64,000 nt of DNA from Spiroplasma tabanidicola (GCF_009730595.1 NZ_CP046276.1:1-64000), one strand, 5' to 3'. Positions 1 to 16,693 are shown, counted from the stretch's first letter. The notes: generated by a model from the sequence alone, not told the origin. Made by a program: numbers and translations.

Positions 1-1329
1 ATGACAAATTCTGAATTATGAAAAAAAGTTAAAGAGTGGTTAATGGCTTCAGATCTTGTTGATCCTAATGTTTATGATGATTATGTTAAAAAAGCTTTAT
101 TGCAAACACTCGGTCAAAACGATTTAGCAATTGTTGTTGCTAGTGAAATTGCAAAAAAACATCTTGAATACATCATAAAAGAAGTAAATGAGCATGTCAG
201 TTTTTTGTTAGAAAAAGACGTTGATGTTTCTTTTTTAACTAAAGAGGAATTTGAAAAAGAAAAGTCTTTTTTAAATGCTGTTAAAAAGCAAAAAAGTAAT
301 AAAAGTAAAGAATTTTCTTTTGAAAACTTTATTTCTGGGTCAAGTAATATAACTGCATTAAATGCTACAAAAGCAATTATTGAAAACGTTGGTACAAAAT
401 GAAACCCGCTTTTTATATTTGGAGATTCTGGTTTGGGAAAAACTCATTTATTAAAAGCAATCAATAATGAATTGTGCAGAAAAAATGATGACTTTAGCGT
501 TAAATATTATACTTCTGGTGATTTTAGAAAAGAAATAATTGATTCTTTACAAGGTGGTTTTCAAGAAATAGAATCTACAAAAGATAGGTTATCGAGTTTA
601 GATGTTTTATTAATTGATGATATTCAATTTTTAGCAAATAGTGATAAAACAAACGAGATATTTTTTGAGCTTTTTAATTCTTTTATCGAAAACAACAAAC
701 AAATCGTTATAACTTCAGATAAATATGCAGAAGCCTTAAATGGTTTTGATAGAAGACTTGTTTCAAGATTTAGTCAGGGTTTAAACGTTAAAATTGAAAA
801 ACCTGATGCTACAACAGCGTATAATATTGTCGATTATAAATCTAAGGTTTCAAATATTAACTTATCTGATGAAGCAAAAAAGTACATTTCTTCTTATTAT
901 GGGTCCGATGTAAGAAAAATTGAGGGAGCTATCAATAAAATTGAGTTTGCTTTAATTCAAAATAAAATCGATATGTCAATTTTAATTACAGATGAAAAAG
1001 TTACAGATTTTCTTTCTGATTATTCTTTCGCTCCTGGCGGAGAAGTTACAATACAAAAAATTAAAAATGTTGTTGCTCAAAACTATGGTATTTCTCCTTC
1101 TTCAATTGATACTAAAAACAGGTTACAAAAAATTGTTGCAGCAAGACACTTAGCCATGTTTCTAACAGTTGATGTATTGAAGAAAAACTACTCTGAGACA
1201 GGTGTGTCTTTTGGAGGAAAGGATCACACAACAGTTATGAACGCTTTTAAGAAAATTGAAGCAAATCTTAAAAAGGATAAAGTTTTTAGAAACCTTGTTT
1301 CTAAAATAAAAAAAGAAATTACTTCATAG
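1..1329 (+). CDS. dnaA: Chromosomal replication initiator DnaA
   Basis: Initiates replication by binding DnaA boxes and unwinding oriC. The 442-residue product has the AAA+ Walker A GDSGLGKT near residues 141-148, Walker B LLIDDIQF near 205, and the C-terminal DNA-binding signature around GGKDHTTVMNAF near 405-416. In-frame TGA codons (positions 19 and 400) encode Trp. The ATG at base 1 is the first base of the window, so the upstream control region is not visible. dnaN follows after a 130-base AT-rich gap. Confidence 0.97.
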
Positions 1330-1459
1330 TGTTAATAACTTTTTGTATTGTTATTAAGTTATTCATAAAACTTATTATTTTAAAGGTTTTATGATTTGTC
1401 CACTTATTAACAATATAATAATAATAAAAAATAAATAGAATCTAATAGTGGAGGTATAA
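1330..1459. other. Candidate origin segment with degenerate DnaA boxes
   Basis: This very AT-rich gap between dnaA and dnaN holds three near-matches to the DnaA box TTATCCACA: TTATTCATA at 1359-1367, TTGTCCACT at 1396-1404 and TTATTAACA at 1404-1412, each with two mismatches. Mollicute origins usually flank dnaA, so this may be part of oriC, but better boxes may lie upstream of base 1. AT-richness alone produces such near-matches, so the call is weak. Confidence 0.35.
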
Positions 1460-2584
1460 ATGTTTTTTAAGATAAATAGAAATTATTTCATTGAAGAATT
1501 ATCAAAGTGTAATAAAATTGTTGATTATAAATCTTCAGTTCCATCATATACAGCGATTTTTATTGAAGTTGAGGTTGATAAAATTTCTTTGGTCTCAACA
1601 AATACCTCTGTGTCTATTAAAACGTCTACTTTTGTTAATAAAGAAGGTTTAGAAATAAAAGAAGTTGGATCATTTTTAATAAGAGGAAAAAATTTTATTG
1701 AGATTTTAAAAAGAATGGATGACGAGATAATCTCAATTAATAAAGTCGAAAAAAATATAATTACTTTGTCTGGAGAAAATTCAGAGTTTCTTTTAAATGT
1801 TTTAGATGAAAACGATTTCTCACAAATAACTTTTAATGAAACGGGAGAATTTTTTGAAATAGATACAGCTGAGTTTAAGAAAGGTTTGAATCAAACGATT
1901 ATTTCTGTAAATGAATGAAATCAAAAAATAGTTTTACAAGGTTTGAATTTTTTAACAGAAGAAAGTATTTTTTATATAACAGGAACTGATGGTTATAGAG
2001 TGTCTAGAAAAAAAATTGTTTTAGATAGATCTGTTGATGAAAAATTATCAGCTAACGTTCCTTTTAAAAGTGTTTTTGAAATTATAAAAGTTTTAAATGA
2101 TAAAAACAAAACCAAAATTATGATTCATGATAGTTTAATAACTATAATTTCAAATAACACAATTATTCAATCAACTTTGTTAGAAGGACAATTCCCAGAT
2201 GTTAAAGGAGTATTTCCGACTGATTTTAATAGTACAATTTATGTTGAAAATAAAGCGTTTTTTAAATTAATTTCTAGAGCTGATATTCCGAGTGAAGAAA
2301 ATACCTCTACTGTTGTAAATTTCATACTTGACGGGGAAACTATAATAATAAAATCAAATATTCAACAAATAGCTAGTTTTGAAGAAGAATTTAAAAACTT
2401 TGAACTAAGAGGATTAGACAATCAAAATATTTATTTTAACTCAAAATTTATTTTAGAATCTTTAAAAAGTTTTGAAACAAAAGTTGTAGAAATTAGTTTT
2501 ATTGACTCAAAAACACCGATTATGATCGCTTCTAGTGAAGATTTATCATTAAGTCAGATAATTTTACCTATGTTTTCTAACTAA
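1460..2584 (+). CDS. dnaN: DNA polymerase III sliding clamp (beta subunit)
   Basis: Processivity clamp that encircles DNA and tethers the replicative polymerase. The 374-residue length is normal for the family, and the product begins MFFKINRNYF. A TGA at 1916-1918 is read as Trp. The start follows a GGAGG ribosome binding site at 1451-1455. The C-terminus contains the usual three-domain clamp strand pattern (VSRKKIVLDR, LEGQFPDVKG). Its place after dnaA is conserved in bacteria; recF is not seen downstream. Confidence 0.95.
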
Positions 2585-2605
2585 GCAAGGAAAGCGCCCC
2601 AAAAA

Positions 2606-2614
2606 TGATATAAT
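2606..2614 (+). promoter_or_regulatory. Extended -10 promoter for gyrB-gyrA
   Basis: TGATATAAT is a perfect TATAAT preceded by the TGn extension, 23 bases before the gyrB ATG. A ribosome binding site (GGGAG) lies between them. This suggests gyrB-gyrA has its own promoter in addition to read-through from dnaN. Confidence 0.6.
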
Positions 2615-2622
2615 AGCAATAG

Positions 2623-4536
<1,914 letters not shown>

Positions 4537-4551
4537 TAAGGAGGAGTTTAG

Positions 4552-6987
4552 ATGGTTGATGGCAAAGAAACAATCTTGGAGATCGACATCAAAGATGAAG
4601 TTGAAAAAGATTTTTTAGAATATTCAATGAGCGTTATTGTTAGTCGTGCACTTCCTGATTTAAGAGACGGTTTAAAACCTGTTCAAAGAAGAATTTTATA
4701 TTCAATGAATGACTTAAAAATTACATCAGATACTCCACATAAAAAATCGGCACGTATCGTTGGGGATGTAATTGGTAAGTATCACCCACATGGTGATAGT
4801 TCAGTTTATGAAGCAATGGTTAGAATGTCGCAAGACTTTTCATATCGTTATCCATTAGTAGAAGGTCACGGAAACTTTGGATCAATTGATGGCGATGGAG
4901 CTGCTGCTATGCGTTATACTGAGGCAAGACTTTCAAAAATATCTTCAATGTTATTGAAAGATATTGATATGGAAACAGTTCCTTATATTGATAATTATGA
5001 CGCTTCAGAAAAAGAACCTGAGTATTTAACAGGATACTTTCCAAATCTTTTAGTAAATGGAGCAACTGGTATTGCGGTTGGTATGGCTACAAACATTCCT
5101 CCTCATAACTTAAAAGAAGTTATTAGTGCAATAATTGCATACATTGAAAATAACGAAATTACAATTGATGAAATTTTAGAATTTATTAAAGGTCCAGATT
5201 TTCCAACAGGCGCGCTTATGACTAATGGTACAAATATGATTGAAGGTTATAAAACTGGTAAAGGAAATTTAATTGTTAGAGCAAAAATTGATATTGAAGA
5301 CACAGAAAAAAAACAAAGAATAGTAATAAGTGAAATTCCATATCAAACAAACAAAGTTAGAATTGTGGAAAAAATTGCTGAGTTGTATAAAAATAAACAA
5401 ATAGTAGGAATAACAGACATTAGAGATGAATCTAACTATGAAGGAATAAGAGTTGTTTTAGATCTTTCAAGTTCTGCAAACGCTCAATTGATTATCAAAA
5501 GACTTTATAAATATACAAGTTTGCAAACAAGTTTTGCAATTAACATGTTAGCTTTGAACAACGGAATACCTGAAGTTTTAAATATAAAAGATGTAATTAA
5601 ACTTTATGTTAAACATCAAATTAATGTAATTTTAAAAAGATCTGTTTTTGAAAAAAATAAGATAAAAAATAGATTACACTTATTGTATGCATTAAGAGTT
5701 GCACTGGATGCAGACAATATCGATAAGATCATAAAAATAATTAGAGAATCAAACACAAACGAAGTTGCTTACAAATCTTTAAATGAAGCATTTGGTTTCG
5801 ATGAAAGACAAGCTAAAGCAATTTTAGATATGAGATTGCAAAGGTTAGTTGGACTTGAACGTGCAAAAATTGAAACAGATATTTCAAACATGGAAGCAAG
5901 ATTGGCTGAGTTAGAAAAAATAATTGAATCTAAAGAAGAACAAAATAGAATTTTAAAAGAACAACTAATTGAAATTTCAGAAAAGTTTGGTGATGAAAGA
6001 AGAACAAAAATTATTAACGAGTCGCAAACCAAAATTGAAGAAGAAGAACTTATTCAAGATCAAAAAATGTTTATCACAATTACAGAGAATGGATATATTA
6101 GAAGATTGAATTCTGAAGATTTTAAATCACAAAAACGTGGTGGAAAAGGAATAATTATAAACTCTTATCCTGAAGATAATATTGTGATATCTCAAATTGG
6201 AAAAACAAAAGATGATGTTTTATTCTTTTCTAATGAAGGAAAAGTTTATAAGATCAAAGGTTACAATATAACTCAATTTACAAGAACTTCAAGAGGACTT
6301 CCAATTATAAATTTCATTGGAATAAACTCGTCAGAAAAAATCACAACAATTCTTTCTTTTAAAAATAAAGAAAAGAAATTTAAGTATTTAATATTCGTTA
6401 CAAAAAAAGGAACTATTAAAAAAGTTCCTATTGAAGAATTTGATAGAATTAACAATTATGGAAAAATTGCAATCATTTTAAATAAAGGTGACGAACTAAT
6501 TTCAGTAGTTCCAAGCTCCGGTTTAAACGAAGTTCTTATAGCTTCTAAAAAAGGAAAAATTTTAAAAATTGATGAAAATGATGTGAGACCAATATCAAGA
6601 TCATCAGTTGGAGTAAAAGGAATAACTTTAGATAATGATGATGAAGTGACAAAAGCTATTACAAATTATAAAAATGATATCATAGCAACTATTTCAGAAA
6701 CTGGAATACTGAAAAAAACTTTAATAAGTGAATATAATATTTTTGGAAGAGGATCTAAAGGAATTGCTGGGATGAAATTGAACGAAAAAACAGGTAAGTT
6801 TAAATCTATGCATGCCATTAGAGATTCGGATGATCTTATAATGATTTCTTCAAAAGGAAAAATTATAAAAATAGAAGCAAAAGATATTAATTTACAATCT
6901 AGAAATTCAATCGGTGTAATTGGTTTTGGATTAGAAGATGGTGAATATATTACAGCAACTACTGTTGAATATAAAAAAGGAGTTTAA
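4552..6987 (+). CDS. gyrA: DNA gyrase subunit A
   Basis: DNA-cleaving subunit of gyrase. The 811-residue product carries the catalytic Tyr122 in [12 protein letters not shown] GyrA-box-like QKRGGKG near 527-533 distinguishes it from topoisomerase IV ParC, and beta-pinwheel repeats follow. Start ATG 4552 follows an AAGGAGGAG ribosome binding site. serS starts 4 bases after the stop, which suggests one transcript. Confidence 0.96.
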   Translation: MVDGKETILEIDIKDEVEKDFLEYSMSVIVSRALPDLRDGLKPVQRRILYSMNDLKITSDTPHKKSARIVGDVIGKYHPHGDSSVYEAMVRMSQDFSYRYPLVEGHGNFGSIDGDGAAAMRYTEARLSKISSMLLKDIDMETVPYIDNYDASEKEPEYLTGYFPNLLVNGATGIAVGMATNIPPHNLKEVISAIIAYIENNEITIDEILEFIKGPDFPTGALMTNGTNMIEGYKTGKGNLIVRAKIDIEDTEKKQRIVISEIPYQTNKVRIVEKIAELYKNKQIVGITDIRDESNYEGIRVVLDLSSSANAQLIIKRLYKYTSLQTSFAINMLALNNGIPEVLNIKDVIKLYVKHQINVILKRSVFEKNKIKNRLHLLYALRVALDADNIDKIIKIIRESNTNEVAYKSLNEAFGFDERQAKAILDMRLQRLVGLERAKIETDISNMEARLAELEKIIESKEEQNRILKEQLIEISEKFGDERRTKIINESQTKIEEEELIQDQKMFITITENGYIRRLNSEDFKSQKRGGKGIIINSYPEDNIVISQIGKTKDDVLFFSNEGKVYKIKGYNITQFTRTSRGLPIINFIGINSSEKITTILSFKNKEKKFKYLIFVTKKGTIKKVPIEEFDRINNYGKIAIILNKGDELISVVPSSGLNEVLIASKKGKILKIDENDVRPISRSSVGVKGITLDNDDEVTKAITNYKNDIIATISETGILKKTLISEYNIFGRGSKGIAGMKLNEKTGKFKSMHAIRDSDDLIMISSKGKIIKIEAKDINLQSRNSIGVIGFGLEDGEYITATTVEYKKGV

Positions 6988-6991
6988 GTAA

Positions 6992-8257
<1,266 letters not shown>

Positions 8258-8259
8258 AT

Positions 8260-8307
8260 TGTTTCACGTGAAACATTTTTTATTTGTTAATTGTTTCACG
8301 TGAAACA
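8260..8307. repeat. parS: Two tandem perfect parS-type palindromes
   Basis: The 16-base palindrome TGTTTCACGTGAAACA occurs at 8260-8275 and again at 8292-8307, exactly 32 bases apart inside a directly repeated block. A degenerate third copy (right half only) ends at 8362. The sequence matches the bacterial parS consensus TGTTNCACGTGAAACA bound by ParB/Spo0J. The site is about 8 kb from dnaA, the usual location for chromosomal centromere sites. No parA or parB gene lies in this window. Confidence 0.85.
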
Positions 8308-8416
8308 TTTTTTATTTGTTAATTGTTTGTGACATAATCGCTTGTTATTCATACGTGAAACAATAATAAAATTAAAGATTATATGTAATAAAAGTTTTTT
8401 ATGGTAATATTAGTAT

Positions 8417-8501
8417 GTCATTGTAAGGGTGACGTTCGAACCTGGTCAGGACCGGAAGGTAGCAGCCATAAGAATCTAGTGCCTTGTACAGTGACTTTTT
8501 T
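8417..8501 (+). ncRNA. ffs: 4.5S signal recognition particle RNA
   Basis: Scaffold RNA that binds Ffh for co-translational membrane targeting. The conserved apical hairpin is visible (GGTCAGGACCGGAAGGTAGC, with the GGAA-type tetraloop and asymmetric bulge). The ends pair: GTCATTGTA at 8417 with TACAGTGAC ending at 8495, and a T-run follows. Size (about 79 bases) is typical of the minimal mollicute SRP RNA without an Alu domain. An extended -10, TGGTAATAT (8402-8410), precedes it. Exact ends are inferred from pairing. Confidence 0.93.
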
Positions 8502-8520
8502 ATTTGGAGAAATTTAATAT

Positions 8521-8949
8521 ATGATAGATGAAGTTTGAAATAAATTAAGTGAAAAGTTAAAAGAATGTGAAAAATCAAAAGACGTTCCTGTAGCTGCTTT
8601 AATTTTTAAGGACAAAAAAATGTATGCTTCAGCAAGAAACGTTAGATTTAAAAATAAAGATATTACAGGTCATGCTGAAATTAAAGCAATTAATAAAGTT
8701 TATAGAAAAAGTAAATCAAAAAACCTATCAGAATTTAACATGGTTGTAACTTTGAAACCTTGTTTAATGTGTTTGGCAGCAATTGAACAAGCTAACATAA
8801 AATCTGTATTTTATTTCCTAGATAACTTAAAAGTAGATTATAGTAGATTTAAAACAAATATAATTTTTTTAAAAATACTATCAAGTAAGAATAAAGACTT
8901 TGAAATTATCCTAAAAGAATTTTTTAAAAAACTTCGGAATAATAGGTAA
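8521..8949 (+). CDS. tadA: tRNA-specific adenosine deaminase
   Basis: Deaminates the wobble adenosine of tRNA-Arg(ACG) to inosine. The 142-residue product has the zinc/catalytic motifs HAEIKAI near 52-58 and PCLMC near 80-84 of the cytidine-deaminase fold. A TGA codon (8536) is Trp. It starts just after the 4.5S RNA and precedes dnaX, like the tadA-ffs-dnaX-recR cluster of Bacillus. Confidence 0.9.
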
Positions 8950-8976
8950 AATTATTATAAATAATAAGGAGGGTAA

Positions 8977-10869
8977 ATGGAAAATAAAAAATCTTTATAT
9001 AGAATTTATAGACCAAAATCTTTAGATGAAGTTGCAGGTCATGAAGGAATAAAAGAGATCATTAAATCTCAAATTAGTAAAAACAATTATCCGCACGCTC
9101 TTCTTTTCTCTGGTCAAAGAGGAACCGGAAAAACATCAATTGCGAAAATTTTTGCAAAGATTGTAAATTGTCAAAACTTAATAGATAACAAAACATGCAA
9201 TGAATGCAAAAGTTGTATAGAATTTGATAGAAACTCTCATCCAGATATTTTTGAAATGGACGCAGCATCTAACAATGGTGTTGATGAAATTAGAAACATA
9301 AAAGCAAATGTGTCAACATTACCAGCAATATCAAAATATAAAGTATATATTATTGATGAGGTTCATATGCTAACTAACTCTGCTTTTAATGCATTGTTAA
9401 AAACCTTAGAAGAACCACCAAGCCATGTGGTTTTTATTTTAGCCACAACAGAGTTTTCTAAAATTCCCGCAACTATTGTTTCAAGATGCCAGTTGTTTAA
9501 TTTTAAAAAAATAGCAAAAAAATCATTAGAAAATAAGATTAGAGAAATAACAATAAAAGAAAATTCTCAAATTGACAACGAGGCTTTAGAAGAAATTTTT
9601 TATATGTCTGATGGATCTTTAAGGGACGCGTTAAATTATTTAGAACAAACTTTGACAGTAGCAAAAGAAAAAATTACAATTGAAGAATTAAAAAAAGTTT
9701 TTTACATTTCAACAAAAAAAGAAAAACTTGAAATTTTAAAAAATGTTTTTAATAAAAATGTGAAAGGAATTATTACTTACTTTGAAAAAGCAAACAATCA
9801 AGGTTTGGATTTTAACTCAACAATTTTAGGAATATTGAATATTGTAAAAGAACTTATAACAATAAAAATGACAAATGAAAAAGAACACCTGAAAGTATTA
9901 AACGACGAAGATATAAAGTTTTTTGAGAATACGAATTTAAAAGATTTGTTTTTATTAGCTGAAAATATTTCTGAAGCTTTTAGTAAAACAAAAAACTCAA
10001 ATGTTAGCTATCAGTATATTTTGATAAGCATACTGAAAACCGTTGCTGAACTATCTACACTTATAAGTGTAGATAACAAATCAAACGGAGTGATTGTTAA
10101 AAACCAAAATCAAAATACTTTCAATTCTAATTTAGAAGAATCTGTTGATGAAGTGACATCTGTAGTTGTAGAAAAACAAACATTAAACGAAAAGGAAAAA
10201 GAAGTTAAAACAAAAATAACTGATCAAGAAGTAGAAACGCAGTCAATGTTAAAGCAAAAGGAAGATGAAAAAAGAGATAATAGTCAGCTTGAAGTAATTT
10301 TAAATATAACTGATGAAGAAACAAAATTATACAGACTTCAATTAGCAATTTTGAAAAAAGAAGTTGAGTCTTTAGAAACAGAATTTGAAATAAAAGACGA
10401 TCAAATTTTAAACGTTTTAGTTGGAGCAAATAAAGAAGCAAGAAAAACATATGAAAAATTATTTGGTAATTTAATTTATAATAATTTAAATAATATTGAA
10501 GAACTACAAAACTTTATATGTTTTTATAAAGTAAAAATAAGAGCTGGAAATGAAGATGCAGTTATTATGGTGGTTGAAGAAAATCTAAATTCTAAATGAA
10601 TTAACGATAAGCTCCAAGACAAAAATTTTAGAGAAAACATTTTTAAAGTTATAAATAAAAGAATAGCTATAATTTGTATTGATAAAAAAAGATGAGACCA
10701 CATTAGAGAAGAATATACATATAAAAAAGATGCAAACATTTTACATAACAATTATAAAAAAATAGATGTTGAAACTTTTTATAAAAGCTTAAAAAAAGTG
10801 GAAACAGAAAATGTCTTTTTAGAAAGAGCGAAAAAACTGTTAAATTTAAATATAAAAGTGGTGGATTAA
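8977..10869 (+). CDS. dnaX: DNA polymerase III gamma/tau subunit
   Basis: Clamp-loader ATPase that also organises the replisome. The 630-residue product begins YRIYRPKSLDEVAGHE after the start. It has Walker A SGQRGTGKTSIAK near 45-57, a four-Cys zinc module (CQNLIDNKTCNECKSC), Walker B IIDEVHM and the SRC sensor-2 motif. The C-terminal tau region is Lys/Glu-rich. TGA at 10597 and 10693 encode Trp. recR follows after one base. Confidence 0.94.
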
Positions 10870-10870
10870 T

Positions 10871-11443
10871 ATGGATGAAATTATTGAAATTTTAAAAGAG
10901 TTTGAAGGAATCGGGAGCAAGGCTGCTAAAAAAATATTTTTCCAGATCATGACAAGTAATTCTAAGAAAGACAAATTAATAGAAGTTATAAATAAAATTT
11001 CTGATAATTATTCAGTTTGTCAGATTTGTAACTTTTATAAATATAAAAAGGTATGTCAGTTTTGCGATGATTCATCAAGAGATAGAAATCTAATATGCGT
11101 TGTATCTTATATAACAGATGGGCAAAGGATTTTAGAAAGTAATTTTAAAGGGTTGGTTCATATTCTTAATGGTGAGATAAATTTAAATAAAAATCTTCAA
11201 CCAGAAAGTTTAAAAATAAAAGAATTATTTGCTAGAATTAATAAGGAAGTAGAAATATTATTGGCACTTAATTTAACTTTTGAGGGCGAAGTTACAGCAA
11301 ATTATATTGCTAACCAAATAAAAGATAATACCAAAAGCGTTACTAGAATAGCTAGAGGAATTCCTTTGGGAGGAGTTCTAGACTATATAGATACAGAAAC
11401 TTTAGAAGATGCTATTAAGAACAGAAAAGCATTGAAAAAATAG
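10871..11443 (+). CDS. recR: Recombination protein RecR
   Basis: Recombinational DNA repair factor that loads onto gapped DNA. The 190-residue product has the N-terminal helix-hairpin-helix (EFEGIGSKAAKKIFF), a four-Cys zinc finger (CQICNFYKYKKVCQFC) near 55-70, and a TOPRIM domain. The conserved GVLDYIDTETL segment lies near the C-terminus. recF and recO are not seen here. It is in the dnaX operon. Confidence 0.93.
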   Translation: MDEIIEILKEFEGIGSKAAKKIFFQIMTSNSKKDKLIEVINKISDNYSVCQICNFYKYKKVCQFCDDSSRDRNLICVVSYITDGQRILESNFKGLVHILNGEINLNKNLQPESLKIKELFARINKEVEILLALNLTFEGEVTANYIANQIKDNTKSVTRIARGIPLGGVLDYIDTETLEDAIKNRKALKK

Positions 11444-11458
11444 AGAGGATAAAAAGTT

Positions 11459-12097
11459 TTGCTATTTATTACATTAGAAGGAATTGATGGATCTGGAAAA
11501 ACAACAGTATCAAAAATGTTAAAAGACTCATTAATTCAGAGTGGACATAGAGTTTTATTAACAAGGGAACCGGGCGGAGAACCACTAGCAGAAGATATAA
11601 GAAAATTGATTTTAGATACAAATCAGAAACCAACACCTTGAACAGAAACTCTTTTATACATCGCAGCAAGAAAACAACATTTAGATAATGTAATTATTCC
11701 AGCTTTAAAAGAAGGAATTATTGTTATATGTGATAGATTTATGGATTCAACTTCAGCATATCAAGGATATGCAAGAAACATTGGAATAGCCGATGTTGAA
11801 GAAGTTCAAAATATTGTTTTAGGTTTAACAAAACCAGACGTAACAATATTTTTTGATATAACTCCTAAAGAAGCACAAATTAGATTACTAAATAGAAAAA
11901 GAAATCCTGACAGAATTGAAAAAGAAAGTCAAAAATTTCATGAATCAGTTTATGAAGGATATCAAATGTTGATTTCTGAAAATACAGAAAGAATAAAAAT
12001 AGTTGATTCTAGAAAACCAATTAATGAAGTTTTACAACAAGTTAAATTTATTATAGATAATGCTATTGGAGATTTAATTTCTAACCATAATGACTAA
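11459..12097 (+). CDS. tmk: Thymidylate kinase
   Basis: Phosphorylates dTMP to dTDP. The 212-residue product has P-loop [10 protein letters not shown] near residues 7-16, the DRFMDST motif and the lid segment. The start is a TTG at 11459, supported by an AGAGGAT ribosome binding site 8-10 bases upstream and by the family-typical [10 protein letters not shown] beginning; no ATG is available nearby. A TGA at 11639 is Trp. Its end overlaps holB by 8 bases. Confidence 0.92.
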
Positions 12098-12836
12098 AAA
12101 TGAAATTTTAAAAATATTGTTGCAATTAAAAAACGAGAATAAGATTTATCATTCAATTATATTTTCGTGTAACAATCAAGATTTACTTGAAGATCTAGCA
12201 AACGAATTTATAAGAATAATTTTTTGTGTAAATGACTCATTAAAAAATGATAATTGTAAAAGTTGTAACAAGGTTATAAATAATTTAACTTTTAATATTT
12301 TGAGAATTGGTGATGGTACTGAGTCAATTAAAAAAGAAAAAATTTTAGAACTAATAACAGTATTTTCCAGCTCTTCAATTAGCGGAGAAGAGAAAAAAGT
12401 TTATAAAATTTCAAATGCAGAAAATTTAGCAGACACTTCTGCTAACTCATTATTAAAATTTTTAGAAGAACCTCCGAAAAATACATTTGCTTTGTTATTA
12501 ACAAAAGATAGAAACCAAATTTTACAAACTATTAAATCAAGATGCAAAGTATTTGTTTTAGATTATGAACGAAAAGAGATATTAAAAAACTCAATCATGG
12601 AAGAACTTATAACAAACAAAAAAAGAGATGACTTATTAATCTATTCTTATGAATTTAAGAAATTAGAAAAAAAAGAGCAAGTTAATATTTTAGAATCTGT
12701 TTTTCAAAACATAATTATAAAAAAACATACACAGCTTGCAACTTTGTTTTTAGATACAATTTTAGAACTAAAAAAATCTTCATACTCAAGTTTATTAATT
12801 GAAAATTTATTTATAAAAATTTATGAGGTGCTGTAA
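12090..12836 (+). CDS. holB: DNA polymerase III delta' subunit
   Basis: Clamp-loader subunit. The 248-residue product resembles DnaX/HolB AAA+ domains but lacks a good P-loop, as expected for delta'. The motifs ADTSANSLLKFLEEPP near 114-127 and IKSRCKVF near 150-157 (SRC) are clear. The gene overlaps tmk upstream and shares TAATG with the next gene, so it is translationally coupled. Confidence 0.88.
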   Translation: MTKNEILKILLQLKNENKIYHSIIFSCNNQDLLEDLANEFIRIIFCVNDSLKNDNCKSCNKVINNLTFNILRIGDGTESIKKEKILELITVFSSSSISGEEKKVYKISNAENLADTSANSLLKFLEEPPKNTFALLLTKDRNQILQTIKSRCKVFVLDYERKEILKNSIMEELITNKKRDDLLIYSYEFKKLEKKEQVNILESVFQNIIIKKHTQLATLFLDTILELKKSSYSSLLIENLFIKIYEVL

Positions 12837-13564
12837 TGAAAGTTTTAAATCAAGTACTTAACTTTAAAGACTTAAAAATTTTTCAAGATACAAAACACTT
12901 TTCTTTTTGTTTAGATTCTGTCCTATTAGCCAAGTTTTATATTCCAAAAGTAAAAGATAAAAAAATTTGTGACTTTGGAACTAATAATGCAATAATACCT
13001 TTGCTTCTTTCAAAATATATAAGAAAAGACGCAAAGATTTATGGAATAGAAATTCAAAAGGAAGCTTGTGACATAGCTTGTGAAAATATTTTAATAAATA
13101 ATCTGTCTGATAAAATCGAAATTATAAACGAAGATATTAAAACTTTTGTTAAAGATAAAAATAATTTTTTTGATGTTATTTATTGTAATCCTCCTTTTTT
13201 TAAAATTAGTAAAGGATCAAATTTAAATAAAAAAAGCAAAAATTTAATTCCTGCAAGACATGAATTGCTAATAAATTTAGAAGAGATAATTTATTCTGCA
13301 AAAGTTGGTCTAAAAAATGGCGGAAGATTTGTTATGGTACATTTAGCAGAACGTCTAGATGAAATTATTTATTTACTCAAAAAAAATAATTTTAGTCTAA
13401 AGAATTTAAGATTTGTTTGTTCAAAACAAAATCAAGAACCTAAAAAAGTTTTGATAGATGCAATTAATGATGGTAATTCAGGAATAAAAATTTTGAATAA
13501 CTTATATGTTCACAATGATGATGAAAGTTATACAAATGAAGTTTTAGAAATATTTGGTGATTAA
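12836..13564 (+). CDS. tRNA1(Val) (adenine-N6)-methyltransferase-like protein
   Basis: SAM-dependent methyltransferase of the TrmN6/YabB group, which modifies A37 of tRNA-Val. The 242-residue product contains the SAM-binding strand KICDFGTNNAIIPLLL and the amino-methylase motif NPPFF (YCNPPFFK) near 117-121. Position next to holB matches Firmicutes yabB. The substrate is inferred from family and context only. Confidence 0.8.
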   Translation: MKVLNQVLNFKDLKIFQDTKHFSFCLDSVLLAKFYIPKVKDKKICDFGTNNAIIPLLLSKYIRKDAKIYGIEIQKEACDIACENILINNLSDKIEIINEDIKTFVKDKNNFFDVIYCNPPFFKISKGSNLNKKSKNLIPARHELLINLEEIIYSAKVGLKNGGRFVMVHLAERLDEIIYLLKKNNFSLKNLRFVCSKQNQEPKKVLIDAINDGNSGIKILNNLYVHNDDESYTNEVLEIFGD

Positions 13565-14710
13565 ATGAGAATCTGTAATAAAAAGAAATACATAGTTGGA
13601 CTTTCTGGTGGACCAGATAGTATTTATTTACTTGATAATTTAATAAAAAAAGTTAATGTAAACAAAATAATCGCTTGTCATGTTAATTACAATTTTAGAA
13701 AAGATTCAACTACTGATATGTTAATATGTAAAAAATATTGCGAAAAAAATAAAATAAAATTATTAATAAAAAACATTAACATTGATTATGACAATTTAAA
13801 AAAAAATTTTGAAGCATGAGCAAGAGAAGAAAGATATGACTTTTTTTTAGATCAGTTAGAAAAAAATAATTTTGATAAAATTTTAATTGCTCATAATATG
13901 AATGATGACATTGAAACTTACTTAATGCAAAAACAAAAAAAAGCTTTATCAAGTTATTTTGGTATAAAAAAAGAAACTTTTTATAAAGACAAAAAAGTTA
14001 TGAGACCAATAATTGATACAAAAAAAAGTCAAATATTAAAATACTTAAAAGAAAACAATATTGATTATGCAACCGATTCAACTAATTGTGATATTAAATA
14101 TTTTAGAAACTCTATAAGAGCCACTTTGAATGAAGACGATTTTATAAAACTATTAGAAGAAAAAAATCTTAAAAATTTAGAGCTAAATAAAATTAACATT
14201 GAGATTAAAAAAATTTTAGCCGGACAATTAAAACAAGCTCACTTCAATAGGGATGAATCTTTTAATCAAAGACTATTGTTTTCTTTTTTAGAACAAAAAG
14301 GTTTTGGACAAATTTTTTATTCTAGAAAAAAAAACACTTTAAAAGAAACAATTAAACAAATAAAATCTACAAAAAGTTTTGTACGAGTTAAGATTGAAAA
14401 TTTACTTTTGATTAAAGATAGACAAAACATTTATTGTATAGATTTATTCAACTATGAAGTTTTAGATAAACAAATTAATGATTTGACAGAAAAGGATTTA
14501 AAAAATTTTGAACCATCTATAAATTTAAAAGATTTTGATGGCTCATTAATTATCACAAATGACTGACAAAAACATAAGTTAGACCTCTTATATAACAATA
14601 AAAAACTAAGTGAGTTTTATAAAAAAAATAAAACAAGTTACTACAAGAGATATTTTCAACCTATAATTTATGATAAAAAAAATAAGATTATAAAAAATAT
14701 TATGAATTAA
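13565..14710 (+). CDS. tilS: tRNA(Ile)-lysidine synthase
   Basis: Attaches lysine to C34 of the tRNA-Ile minor anticodon so that AUA is read as Ile. The 381-residue product has the PP-loop ATP motif SGGPDS near residues 14-19 and the AHNMNDDIETYLMQ segment typical of TilS. TGA codons at 13817 and 14564 are Trp. It starts directly after the previous stop codon and precedes ftsH, as in Bacillus (tilS-hprT-ftsH) but without hprT. Confidence 0.9.
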
Positions 14711-14751
14711 TGATAAAATCAAAATAATGTCCTAGAAAAGGTGAAATATAA

Positions 14752-16653
<1,902 letters not shown>

Positions 16654-16666
16654 TCTTAATATTTAT

Positions 16667-16693
16667 AAAACCTTGTTATGAGAGGTTTTTTTT
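16667..16693 (+). terminator. Rho-independent terminator after ftsH
   Basis: AAAACCT (16667-16673) pairs with AGGTTTT (16683-16689), with a run of T following. It lies 14 bases after the ftsH stop. Confidence 0.75.

Noticed and set aside
43-402. Apparent separate short gene at the start of dnaA
   Set aside because: It is the N-terminal part of dnaA, cut only because TGA at 400-402 is read as a stop under the standard code; the frame continues.
8417-8501. tRNA-like TTCGAA motif in the 4.5S region
   Set aside because: There is no cloverleaf; the apical loop and terminal stem identify the SRP RNA.
9690-9715. A-rich slippery sequence in dnaX that could produce a short gamma form
   Set aside because: A-runs are everywhere in this AT-rich genome and no stimulatory structure or conserved early stop was evident.
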